Assembly (NCBI RefSeq): GCF_015291705.1
Contig: NZ_CP030050.1
Span: forward strand, 3,348,001 to 3,412,000
From: Bradyrhizobium arachidis
GTDB lineage: Bacteria; Pseudomonadota; Alphaproteobacteria; Rhizobiales; Xanthobacteraceae
Length of the DNA: 64,000 bases
Reading direction: 5' to 3'
The notes under the pieces were generated by a model. The model was not told the DNA's origin. It made no database searches and saw only the letters and a program-made list of their open reading frames with translations. Position numbers and translations under genes: made by a program. Below are positions 1-7,750 of the stretch, in pieces; within the stretch, counting starts at the first letter, position 1, and every line of letters starts with the position of its first letter.

Positions 1-1
1 G

Positions 2-745
2 ACCCGTCGCGTCCTCTGGCGGCGCGAGCTGGTCTATCTCTGGATCGGGGCACTGGCCCTGATCAGCGTGCTGATGTGGGGCGGGGTGTTCGGGCTCTCC
101 TTCGTCTCGCAGGACCGCTGGGGCGGCCTGCCGGTGACGTTGATCCTGGCGACGTTCGGGTTGGCGTTCGGCTTTCCGCTCGGCATCCTGGTCGCGCTCG
201 GCCGGCGTTCGAAACTGCCGGCGATCCGCTCGCTCAGCGTGCTCTATGTCGAGCTGATCCGCGGCGTGCCGCTGGTGAGCCTCTTGTTCATGGCGAGCGT
301 GATGTTTCCGCTGTTCATGCCTGCCGGCTTCAACATCGACAAGCTCTTGCGAGCGCAGATCGCGATCATCCTGTTCGCGGGCGCGTACCTCGCCGAAGTC
401 ATTCGCGGCGGCCTCCAGGCCGTGCCGCGCGGGCAGTATGAAGCGGCGGATGCGCTGGGGTTGTCCTATTGGCGCAAGCACCGGCTGATCATCCTGCCGC
501 AGGCGATCCGCCACGTCATCCCGCCGTTGGTCAACACCTTCATCGCCTTCTTCAAGGACACCAGTCTCGTCCTGATCATCGGCATCTTCGACCTGCTGAC
601 CACAGCGAAAACCGCGATCATCGATCCGGCCTGGCAGCAGTTTTCCGTGGAAGTCTACATCTTCGTTGCCGCGATCTATTTCGTATTTTGCTTCGCGATG
701 TCGCGCTACAGCCGGAGCCTCGAGGCTCACACCGCTTCGAGGTAA
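2..745 (+). CDS. Amino-acid ABC transporter permease (5' truncated by window edge)
   Basis: The reading frame is open from base 2 to the TAA at 743-745, so the true start lies left of the window. The visible 247 residues form the inner-membrane permease of a polar amino-acid importer (HisM/AapM type). There are several hydrophobic segments and a cytoplasmic EAA loop at about residues 146-165 (EAADALG...ILPQAIR), which docks the ATPase. The C-terminal half, with FFKDTSL and the final helix, fits the AapM-like branch of the general L-amino acid system. No ATPase gene follows: the next 120 bases are non-coding and then comes a small secreted ORF. The ATPase must therefore lie upstream or be encoded elsewhere. 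Substrate cannot be read from the permease alone. Confidence 0.9.
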   Translation, partial: TRRVLWRRELVYLWIGALALISVLMWGGVFGLSFVSQDRWGGLPVTLILATFGLAFGFPLGILVALGRRSKLPAIRSLSVLYVELIRGVPLVSLLFMASVMFPLFMPAGFNIDKLLRAQIAIILFAGAYLAEVIRGGLQAVPRGQYEAADALGLSYWRKHRLIILPQAIRHVIPPLVNTFIAFFKDTSLVLIIGIFDLLTTAKTAIIDPAWQQFSVEVYIFVAAIYFVFCFAMSRYSRSLEAHTASR

Positions 746-868
746 ATCCGGGAGCACGAAATGTTTATGCCGCGCCTATGGCAGGAGCACCGATTCAGAC
801 TGGGAATCCTACGTTGCGAAACCCACGTCTGGTTTGCTGGTGGGCTTCAACACGAGGCACGTCAAATC

Positions 869-1081
869 ATGATGAAATCCGTTCTCGCCGCGTCGGCCGT
901 TCTGGTCGCGCTTTGCTCCGCTGCCGACGCCCGCGAGGTGGTGCACCATCCATCCATGGCTTCGGAAGCGGCTGTCCGGATGTCACAGGTCCATCCGGGC
1001 TCCATGGCTTACACGGCTATGTCGGAGGATGCGGGCTACGACGCGCATCAATATCACGGCGGCCCGAAAGCAAACGACTAG
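869..1081 (+). CDS. Small secreted His/Met-containing protein, unknown function
   Basis: A 70-residue ORF starting at the ATG-ATG pair at 869/872. The N-terminus is a classical Sec signal peptide: MMKS, a hydrophobic stretch of about 14 residues, then a likely cleavage after ADA near residue 22. The mature part of about 48 residues has five His (including VVHHP) and several Met, with no Cys and no recognised domain. The frame stays open upstream to an ATG at 761, but the signal peptide begins only at 869, so the short form is preferred. It sits between the ABC permease and a convergent amidase. Function is unknown. Metal binding is possible from composition only. Confidence 0.55.
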   Translation: MMKSVLAASAVLVALCSAADAREVVHHPSMASEAAVRMSQVHPGSMAYTAMSEDAGYDAHQYHGGPKAND

Positions 1082-1100
1082 GGCACGCGGATGCCGGCAT

Positions 1101-1122
1101 CGGGGGACGGCTAGGTCCCCCG
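1101..1122. terminator. Perfect 8-bp hairpin between convergent genes
   Basis: The arms CGGGGGAC (1101-1108) and GTCCCCCG (1115-1122) flank a 6-base loop, in the 53-base gap between the small secreted ORF and the end of the convergent amidase gene. There is no T-tract on either side, so a classical intrinsic terminator is not certain. Position and strength suggest a bidirectional 3'-end structure. Confidence 0.45.
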
Positions 1123-1134
1123 GTGCGGCCCGCA

Positions 1135-2553
1135 TCATGCCTTGACCTTCGGGTCAATCGGCGTGGTGCCGCGAAGGCCCAGAATGTCCTCCAGCACCTT
1201 TGCGCCGGCGAGCACCTGCGCATCCGCGCGCGGGGCGCCGACGACCTGCACGCCGACCGGCAGGCCCGAGGCGGTGAAGCCGCAGGGCAGCGATAGCGAC
1301 GGGCAGCAGGCAAGCGTGATCGCGTAGACGATGCCGAGCCATTCGACGTAGTTCTCGAACTTCTTGCCGGCGCATTCGGCGACATAGCGGTGCTCGATCG
1401 GGAAGGGCGGCACGATGGTCGTGGGCGTCAGCAACAGGTCATAGGTCTTGAAGAACTCGATGGCGCGTGCGGTCATGCCGACGCGCTGCGCTTCGGCGCG
1501 CGCGAGCTGCTCGACCGTGAGCTTGAGGCCTTCCTCGATGTTCCAGATCACCTCCGGCTTGAGCAGGTCGCGCTTGGTGCGCAGCAGGTTGGCCTTGGTG
1601 ATCGCAAAATCGAAAGCGCGCAACACGTGGAAGCATTCATGCGCCTCGCGCCAATCCGGATGCGCCTCCTCGACGATGGCGCCGGCTTCGGCAAAACGCT
1701 CCGCTGCCTTGCGCGTGATCGCCTTCACCTCGGGATCAACCGGCGTGATGCCGAGATCGGGCGAATAGGCGATGCGCTTCGGTCTCTTGCCCGACTGCGC
1801 GGCGGACAGGAACGAGGTCAGGGGCGCCGGCAGCGACAGTGGGTCGGCGGCATAATCACCGCTCATGGCGTCGAGCAGCAGCGCGAGATCCTCGACGTTG
1901 CGCGCCATCGGGCCGACCACCCCGAGATTGCGGTCGATCGCCGATTTCGGGGTATGCGCGACGCGGCCGATGCTCGGCCGCATGCCGACGACGCCGCAGA
2001 ATGCCGCCGGGCTGCGCAAGCTGCCGCCCATGTCGGAGCCCTGCGCGAGCCAGGCCATGCCGGTGGCGAGCGCCACGGCGGCGCCGCCGGACGAGCCGGC
2101 CGCCGACCTTGACGTATCCCAGGGATTGAGCGTCGCGCCGAACACCTCGTTGAAGGTGTTGGCGCCGGCACCGAATTCCGGCGTGTTGGATTTGGCGTAG
2201 ACCACCGCGCCGTTGGCCTCGAGGTTCTCGACCATGAGGTCGGACGTTGCGGGGATGTTATCCTTGAAGATCGGCGAGCCCTGGGTGTTCAGGACGCCCG
2301 CGACGTCGGTCAGGTCCTTGATCGGAACCGGCAGGCCGGCGAGCAGCCCCCGCGCGCCGGCCGGCTTCTGCATCAACGCCTTGGCATTGTCGCGCGCGCG
2401 ATCGAAGCACAGCGTCGGCAGCGCGTTGACCTTGCCGTCGACCTCCCTGACGCGCTTCTCCACCACATCCAGCAGCTCGAGCGGCGAGACATCGCCCGAA
2501 CGCAGCTTGTCGACGACGGTGCAGGCGGTGTCGCGGATCAGGTCTTGAGACAA
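1135..2553 (-). CDS. Amidase (amidase-signature family)
   Basis: A 472-residue protein of the amidase-signature family, which hydrolyses amide bonds with a Ser-cisSer-Lys triad. The Lys is visible at about residue 79 (PVPIKDL), the cis-Ser at about 154 in AAGSSGGAA, and the nucleophile Ser at about 178 in DMGGSLRSP. Length matches the family. The chosen start is the TTG at 2553, preceded by GGAG at 8 bases; an in-frame TTG at 2571 has no ribosome-binding site. The gene stands alone: a repeat element separates it from the next leftward gene. The substrate is unknown, as family members act on aryl amides, urethanes or acyl-amino compounds. Confidence 0.85.
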   Translation of the reverse strand: MSQDLIRDTACTVVDKLRSGDVSPLELLDVVEKRVREVDGKVNALPTLCFDRARDNAKALMQKPAGARGLLAGLPVPIKDLTDVAGVLNTQGSPIFKDNIPATSDLMVENLEANGAVVYAKSNTPEFGAGANTFNEVFGATLNPWDTSRSAAGSSGGAAVALATGMAWLAQGSDMGGSLRSPAAFCGVVGMRPSIGRVAHTPKSAIDRNLGVVGPMARNVEDLALLLDAMSGDYAADPLSLPAPLTSFLSAAQSGKRPKRIAYSPDLGITPVDPEVKAITRKAAERFAEAGAIVEEAHPDWREAHECFHVLRAFDFAITKANLLRTKRDLLKPEVIWNIEEGLKLTVEQLARAEAQRVGMTARAIEFFKTYDLLLTPTTIVPPFPIEHRYVAECAGKKFENYVEWLGIVYAITLACCPSLSLPCGFTASGLPVGVQVVGAPRADAQVLAGAKVLEDILGLRGTTPIDPKVKA

Positions 2554-2576
2554 GTGTTTTACTCCTATCAATTGAT

Positions 2577-2677
2577 TGTCGTTCCGGGGCGCCCGGAGGG
2601 CGAACCCGGAATCTCGAGATTCTCAGGTGCGCAATTGCGCACCATAGTTCGATGCTTCGCATCGCCCCGGAACGACG
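2577..2677. repeat. Intergenic inverted repeat, family B (CCGGGGCG type)
   Basis: Outer arms GTCGTTCCGGGGCG and CGCCCCGGAACGAC face each other about 100 bases apart, with inner secondary palindromes. It lies directly upstream of the amidase start and downstream of the SDR stop. It belongs to the same family as the copies at 38257, 44585, 54430, 58369, 59912 and 63709. Confidence 0.8.
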
Positions 2678-2699
2678 ACGCTCGATGCTCTATGTTAGT

Positions 2700-3476
2700 T
2701 TAACCCCATCCCGCGCTGATGCCGCCGTCCACCGTGTAGATCACGCCGGACGTATAGCCCGCGCGATCCGACGCCAGGAACGCCATGAGATCGCCGATCT
2801 CGCGCGCATGCGCAGGCCGGCCGAGCGGGAGGCTCTTCTGGAATTCCTTGTAGCGGCTCTCGTCGCCGAACTGGTGCTTTGCGCGGGTCTTGAGCAGGGT
2901 GACGTGGCGGTCGGTGCCGACCGGGCCGGGATTGATGCCGACCACGCGAATGTTGTCGGCGAGGCTTTTTCCCCCGAGCGCACGGGTGAAGGCCATCAGC
3001 GCGGCATTGCCGGCGCTGCCGCAGATGTAGTTGGCATCGAACTTCTCGCCGGCGGCACCAATGTCATTGACGATGACGCCGCCGCCCCTGGCCTTCATCT
3101 GCGCGTAGATCTGCCGCGTCAGGTTGATGTAGCCGAACACTTTCAATTCCCAGGCGTGGCGCCAGGTCGCCTCGTCGATCTTGTCGATCGAGCCGCCTGG
3201 AATGTCGCCGGCATTGTTGACAAGGATATCGATGTCGGCGGCTTCGCTGGCGAGCCGCCCAACGTCCTCGGCCTTGCGCAGGTCCACGACACTGGTCGCG
3301 GCGTCGATCTGGTGCGCAGAACGCAGGCGCTCCGCCAGCGCCTTGAGCTGGTCGCCGCTGCGGGCGGCGAGCAGGAGGTGCGCGCCTTCTTCAGCGAAAG
3401 CCTCGGCGGCGGCTGCGCCAATGCCCTTGGACGCGCCTGTGATCAGGACGCGTTTGCCACGCAGATGCAGATCCAT
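2700..3476 (-). CDS. SDR-family protein lacking the canonical YxxxK
   Basis: A 258-residue short-chain dehydrogenase/reductase fold. The cofactor motif GASKGIG is at residues 14-20, NNAG follows the fourth strand, and the C-terminus has the usual YTVDGG. The catalytic segment is unusual. Where classical SDRs have Y-x-x-x-K-x-A-L, this reads CGSAGNAAL, so the expected Tyr is Gly and the Lys is Asn. A small known SDR subgroup (PRK06125-like) shares this, so it is probably a family trait rather than damage. The nearby gene at 3632 is divergent. Redox activity and substrate are not predictable. It could bind NAD(P) and act non-classically, or have lost dehydrogenase activity. Confidence 0.8.
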   Translation of the reverse strand: MDLHLRGKRVLITGASKGIGAAAAEAFAEEGAHLLLAARSGDQLKALAERLRSAHQIDAATSVVDLRKAEDVGRLASEAADIDILVNNAGDIPGGSIDKIDEATWRHAWELKVFGYINLTRQIYAQMKARGGGVIVNDIGAAGEKFDANYICGSAGNAALMAFTRALGGKSLADNIRVVGINPGPVGTDRHVTLLKTRAKHQFGDESRYKEFQKSLPLGRPAHAREIGDLMAFLASDRAGYTSGVIYTVDGGISAGWG

Positions 3477-3631
3477 GGGAGTACTCGCAAGGATGGGAAC
3501 AAGATGAAATCAGTAGGCGCTCGGCCGCGCCATGGTCAACATTGCAGTGCAGCGTTGCGCTGCCCGCGACTTTGGTCCATTGCAGTGCGGTCAAAACGCG
3601 GCGGCTGCCGGACCAACCAAGGACGTTCTCG

Positions 3632-4705
3632 ATGAGCAAGAAACAATACCGGATCGCAGTCATTCCCGGTGACGGCATCGGCAAGGAAGTGATGCCCGAA
3701 GGCCTGCGCGTTCTGGAGGCAGCGGCGAAGAAGCACGGCGTCGCGCTGCAATTCGATCATTTCGACTTCTCGTCCTGGGACTATTACGAGAAGCACGGCC
3801 AGATGATGCCCGGCGACTGGAAGGAGAAGATCGGCAAGCACGATGCGATCTACTTCGGCGCGGTCGGCTGGCCGGCCAAGATTCCGGATCACGTCTCCCT
3901 GTGGGGCTCGCTGATCAAGTTTCGCCGCGAGTTCGATCAGTACGTGAATTTGCGCCCGGTGCGCCTGATGCCCGGCGTGCCGTCGCCGCTGGCGAACCGC
4001 AAGCCTGGCGACATCGATTTCTGGGTGGTGCGCGAGAACACCGAAGGCGAGTATTCCTCGGTCGGCGGCCGCATGTTCCCGGACACCGACCGCGAATTTG
4101 TGACGCAGCAGACGGTGATGACCCGCACCGGCGTCGACCGCATCCTGAAGTTCGCCTTCGAGCTCGCGCAGTCGCGGCCGAAGAAGCATTTGACCTCGGC
4201 GACCAAGTCCAACGGCATCTCCATCACCATGCCCTATTGGGACGAGCGCGTGGAGGCGATGGCCAAGAAGTTTCCGGGCGTGAAGTGGGACAAGTACCAC
4301 ATCGACATTCTCACCGCGAACTTCGTGCTGCATCCGGACTGGTTCGACGTCGTGGTCGGCTCGAACCTGTTCGGCGACATCCTGTCCGATCTCGGCCCGG
4401 CCTGCACCGGCACCATCGGCATCGCGCCGTCGGGCAACATCAATCCCGAGGGCGATTTCCCGTCGGTGTTCGAGCCGGTGCACGGCTCGGCGCCTGATAT
4501 CGCAGGGCAGGGCGTCGCCAACCCGATCGGCATGATCTGGTCGGGCGCGATGATGCTCGAGCATCTCGGCGAGAAGGTCGCCGGCAAGTCGATCGTCGAG
4601 GCGATCGAGCGCACGCTGGCCGAACGCACGTTGCGGACCAAGGATCTCGGCGGCAACGCCGACACCACGGCCTGCGGCAAGGCGGTCGCGGACATGGTGG
4701 ATTGA
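3632..4705 (+). CDS. ttuC: Tartrate/D-malate dehydrogenase (beta-decarboxylating family)
   Basis: A 357-residue member of the isocitrate/isopropylmalate dehydrogenase family. The overall sequence (IPGDGIGKEV at the N-terminus, WVVRENTEGEYSS, NLFGDILSDLG, FEPVHGSAPDI) best fits tartrate dehydrogenase/D-malate decarboxylating enzymes, which are NAD- and divalent-metal-dependent. The start ATG at 3632 has AAGGA at 8 bases; an upstream in-frame ATG at 3542 lacks a ribosome-binding site. It is divergent from the SDR gene at 2700-3476. Close paralogues act on L-tartrate, meso-tartrate or D-malate, so the exact substrate, and the symbol, are inferences. Confidence 0.85.
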   Translation: MSKKQYRIAVIPGDGIGKEVMPEGLRVLEAAAKKHGVALQFDHFDFSSWDYYEKHGQMMPGDWKEKIGKHDAIYFGAVGWPAKIPDHVSLWGSLIKFRREFDQYVNLRPVRLMPGVPSPLANRKPGDIDFWVVRENTEGEYSSVGGRMFPDTDREFVTQQTVMTRTGVDRILKFAFELAQSRPKKHLTSATKSNGISITMPYWDERVEAMAKKFPGVKWDKYHIDILTANFVLHPDWFDVVVGSNLFGDILSDLGPACTGTIGIAPSGNINPEGDFPSVFEPVHGSAPDIAGQGVANPIGMIWSGAMMLEHLGEKVAGKSIVEAIERTLAERTLRTKDLGGNADTTACGKAVADMVD

Positions 4706-4710
4706 GGCTC

Positions 4711-4923
4711 CTCACCCTCTCCCCTTGCGGGGGAGGGTGGCTCGCCGCGCAGCGGCGAGACGGGTGAGGGGTCTGTCTCCGCAGATGCAGACCTATCAGT
4801 CGTAGAATTGGTCGCGGAGAGAGAACCCCTCATCCGGCGCCATGGCCGATGCGAAGCATCGGCGTTCTTAAGAACGGCGGCCGAAGGCCGCCTATGCCAC
4901 CTTCTCCCACAAGGGGAGAAGGA
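4711..4923. repeat. Composite intergenic inverted repeat, family E (CTCACCCTCTCCCC type)
   Basis: This stretch holds several nested palindromes: CTCACCC...GGGTGAGG on the left, GCGAAGCATCGGCGTTC/GAACGGCGG and GCGGCCGAAGGCCGC in the middle, and CCTTCTCCC/GGGGAGAAGG on the right. It fills the gap between the convergent tartrate dehydrogenase and SUFU-domain genes. A shorter copy is at 32016-32079. Confidence 0.7.
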
Positions 4924-4933
4924 AGGGCGCACC

Positions 4934-5575
4934 CTACACATACGACTTCCGTGCCGGATCGAAGATCGGCGGATAGTCGTTGTCATCGAGCAGGTCGAGA
5001 AATGGATCGAGCCCCCTGGACTTGATCAGCCCGAGCTCCCGATGCGAGATCAGGTTCACGGTGAGGATCTCCACCGGATCGCCTGCGATCTCGAGCGCTT
5101 CGGCGATCGCCTTGTCCGGGCCGATGATCGGCGTGAGAAACAGGAACGTCTGGAAGTCCGTTCCTGCAACCGGCGGCCACGGCAGCGCGACGCGATGGCC
5201 GAAGCCGAACCAGGTCGTGTCGATGAACGGCAGATTGGCCAGCCAGCGCAGATTGGCGCAGATCTCCTCTGTCGGCTCGCGGACGTACCACATCAGCTCG
5301 GCGCGCGGCTTTGCGTCCCCATGCACGCCCGACATCCGTTGCTCGCTCATGCCGTTGGTGAGAAGGACATAACCTTCGTCGGATCCCTCTTGGCAGACCG
5401 GCACGAAATCGCGGCCAAAGGCGTGGATGTCGATGCGGCGCTCCGCGCTGTCGGTGAAGCTGTGCTCGGGCTCGCCAAGCTTGCTTTCGTAGATCGCGAG
5501 CCGATGCCGATAGAGGTCGGCTACGGGTGACGGCTCGCTCGGGCCGGACATGAGCTTTGCAAGACGGGAGAACAT
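4934..5575 (-). CDS. Suppressor-of-fused (SUFU) domain protein
   Basis: A 213-residue cytoplasmic protein without signal peptide or membrane segment. The central part carries the SUFU-domain pattern: VLLTNGMSEQRM around residues 70-82, then AELMWYV, LPFIDTTWFGFGH, and FLFLTPI near residue 147. The C-terminal ELGLIKSRG...LLDD is also typical. Bacterial SUFU-domain proteins occur in immunity-type loci and as orphans, and their biochemical role is not established. Here it is an orphan: it faces a repeat element on its 3' side, and no toxin or polymorphic-toxin repeat is near. No function is assigned. Confidence 0.7.
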   Translation of the reverse strand: MFSRLAKLMSGPSEPSPVADLYRHRLAIYESKLGEPEHSFTDSAERRIDIHAFGRDFVPVCQEGSDEGYVLLTNGMSEQRMSGVHGDAKPRAELMWYVREPTEEICANLRWLANLPFIDTTWFGFGHRVALPWPPVAGTDFQTFLFLTPIIGPDKAIAEALEIAGDPVEILTVNLISHRELGLIKSRGLDPFLDLLDDNDYPPIFDPARKSYV

Positions 5576-5740
5576 GTGAACCTCGGGGGCAGATGTGGAC
5601 CGGGATATCCGCGTTGTCGCGAGACGACGCGGGCCGGTTCAAATCCGCTCCACGAGGGCGGCGGTGATGCGCTTTAGTCCAGACCTTCTTGCGCGATAGT
5701 GCATTCGGCCGGGCTGTTCTCAGCGATGCGCTTCGTTCGG

Positions 5741-6814
5741 TCAGCCCGCGATCTTCTCGATCGCCGCCTGATCCAGCCCGAACTTCTTCCCGGCCTCCAG
5801 AATCTCCTGCCAGGTGGTCGGATCGACCGGGATGCCTTCGGCGAGGCGCTTCGTCTTGGTCTCGCGCTCGGGTTCTCCGGCGATCTTGACCTTGTCGACG
5901 CCGGGGCCGGGAGGCGAGCCGGTGTGCCAGGCAACAAAACTCTCGACTTCGCGTGCGAGGTTTTCGCCGGTGCCGAGCTTGCTCGGATCGATGACGATCG
6001 AGAGCATGCCGTTGAGGACGTTGTACTTGCCGTCGGACGGGCCCTTGACCACCTGCCCGCCGGAGAGCGCGCCGCCGAGGATTTCGCACACCAGCGCGAG
6101 CCCCGAACCCTTGTGCTCCCCGAACGGCAGGATGGCGCCGTGCGGCGGGATCACGGTGTAGCGCGGATTGGTGGTCGGCTTGCCTTCATTGTCGATGATG
6201 GTGCCGGGCTCGAGCTCGACGCCCTTGTTGTGCGCGACGCGGGTCTTGCCTTGCGCGATCCTGCTGGTGGCGAAGTCGAGCACGATCGGGTCCTTGCCCC
6301 TGCGCGGGATGCCGACGCAGAACGGGTTAGTGCCGTGGCGGGCATCGCTGCCGCCCCAGGGTGCCACGATCGGGCGCGAGATCACGTTGACGAAGTGGAT
6401 CGACACCAGCCCGTGGTCGATGCACTGCTCGGCCCAGTGGCCGATGCGGCCGATGTGGTGCGAGTTGGAGAGGCCGACAAGACACACGCCGTTGCGCTTG
6501 GCGCGCTCGGTCGCCAGCTCCATCGCCTCGTGGCCGATCACCTGGCCGTAGCCGGTGACGCCGTCGAGGGTGAGAAGCGGGCCGGTGTCGAGCACGATCT
6601 TGACGTGCGAGTTCACGGCGAGGCCGCCGTTGGTGACGCTCTGGACATAGCGCGGGATCATGCCGACGCCGTGGGAGTCATGTCCCTTGAGATTGGCCTC
6701 GACGAGATTGGTGGAGACGAGCTCGGCCTCGCGGTCCGAGGAGCCGCCGGCCTTGACGATGGCATGGATGGCGTTGGTGAGCGGCTCTGCCTTGATGGTG
6801 CGGTAGTCGGCCAT
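5741..6814 (-). CDS. Ldh2-family malate/lactate/ureidoglycolate dehydrogenase
   Basis: A 357-residue NAD(P)-dependent 2-hydroxyacid oxidoreductase of the Ldh2/MDG family, which is not a Rossmann fold. Diagnostic stretches are KGHDSHGVGM at about residues 43-52, the catalytic-His segment SNSHHIGRIG near 118-127, and GEHKGSGLAL near 232-241. Length is typical. It is the last gene of a leftward operon, ending a run in which each gene starts 12 bases after the previous stop. The family includes AllD (ureidoglycolate dehydrogenase), L-malate/L-sulfolactate and delta-1-piperideine-2-carboxylate enzymes. Co-occurrence with an AllC-like amidohydrolase makes a ureide-type substrate attractive but unproven. 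Confidence 0.85.
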   Translation of the reverse strand: MADYRTIKAEPLTNAIHAIVKAGGSSDREAELVSTNLVEANLKGHDSHGVGMIPRYVQSVTNGGLAVNSHVKIVLDTGPLLTLDGVTGYGQVIGHEAMELATERAKRNGVCLVGLSNSHHIGRIGHWAEQCIDHGLVSIHFVNVISRPIVAPWGGSDARHGTNPFCVGIPRRGKDPIVLDFATSRIAQGKTRVAHNKGVELEPGTIIDNEGKPTTNPRYTVIPPHGAILPFGEHKGSGLALVCEILGGALSGGQVVKGPSDGKYNVLNGMLSIVIDPSKLGTGENLAREVESFVAWHTGSPPGPGVDKVKIAGEPERETKTKRLAEGIPVDPTTWQEILEAGKKFGLDQAAIEKIAG

Positions 6815-6826
6815 TGTTGTTTGCTC

Positions 6827-7738
6827 TTATCCTTTCACGATCCGGCGGCAGTGGACCCAGGCCGCCTCAATCAGGTTCTCGCTCGCCTCCGGCGTGCGGA
6901 AAGCCGAATGCGCCGACAGCGTCACGTTCGAAATCTTGGTCAGCGGGTGGTCCGCGGGCAGGGGCTCGATGTTGAAGACGTCGAGGCCGGCATGGCGGAT
7001 ATGGCCCGACTTCAGCGCGTCGATCATCGCGGCTTCGTCCACGATCGCGCCGCGGGCGGTGTTGATGAGGATGACGCCCGGCTTCATTTTCGCGATCTTC
7101 TCGCGGGTGATCATGCCGCGCGTCTCGTCGTTGAGCAACAGGTGCAGCGACACGACGTCGCTCCTGGCCAGCACAATATCGAGATCGGTGAACTCGATGC
7201 CGGGATAGGTCTTCGGCGAGCGGTTCCAGGCGATCACCTTCATGCCCGAGCCGGACGCGATGCGCGCAACTTCCGCGGCGATGCCGCCGAAGCCGATCAG
7301 GCCGAGCGTCTTGCCGGTGAGCTGCATGCCGTCCTCGCGCAGCCAATTGCCGGCGCGCATCTCGCGGTCCATCATCGCGATGACGCGGGCGGAGGACCAC
7401 ATCAGCGCGATCGCCGATTCCGCGACGGCGGTGTCGCCGTAGCCCTTGATCAGGTGCACGGAGATGCCGAGCTCGGCGAGCTCCTCGGGGTTCATGTAGC
7501 TGCGCGCGCCAGTGCCGAGGAACACGACGTGCTTGAGGCCGGCGCATTTCTTCGCGACCTCGGTCGGCAGCGCCGTGTGGTCGACGATCGCGATCTCGGC
7601 GCCGTCGAGGATTTCGGGGTATTGCTCGGGCTTGATATCGGGATCCCGGTGGATCCGCACCTGGGGATCACCCGGCTTCTCCAGCCGCTCCATGATTACG
7701 GCGAGGGCTTCGTTGGCGTCGACGAAAACTCCGCGCAT
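6827..7738 (-). CDS. D-2-hydroxyacid dehydrogenase (NAD-binding)
   Basis: A 303-residue D-isomer-specific 2-hydroxyacid dehydrogenase, which reversibly reduces 2-oxoacids with NAD(P)H. The Rossmann motif GFGGIAAEVA lies near residues 148-157. The catalytic Arg is in INTARGAIVDE, the Glu in FNIEPLP and the His in LSAHSAFRTPE. Its ribosome-binding site is GGAGAGAG just before the ATG. It is the middle gene of the leftward operon, 12 bases after the amidohydrolase and 12 bases before the Ldh2 gene. The presence of two different 2-hydroxyacid dehydrogenases in one operon suggests a pathway passing through a hydroxyacid/oxoacid pair, such as glyoxylate/glycolate or an oxalurate-type compound. That is inference. 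Confidence 0.87.
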   Translation of the reverse strand: MRGVFVDANEALAVIMERLEKPGDPQVRIHRDPDIKPEQYPEILDGAEIAIVDHTALPTEVAKKCAGLKHVVFLGTGARSYMNPEELAELGISVHLIKGYGDTAVAESAIALMWSSARVIAMMDREMRAGNWLREDGMQLTGKTLGLIGFGGIAAEVARIASGSGMKVIAWNRSPKTYPGIEFTDLDIVLARSDVVSLHLLLNDETRGMITREKIAKMKPGVILINTARGAIVDEAAMIDALKSGHIRHAGLDVFNIEPLPADHPLTKISNVTLSAHSAFRTPEASENLIEAAWVHCRRIVKG

Positions 7739-7750
7739 GGCTCTCTCCGA

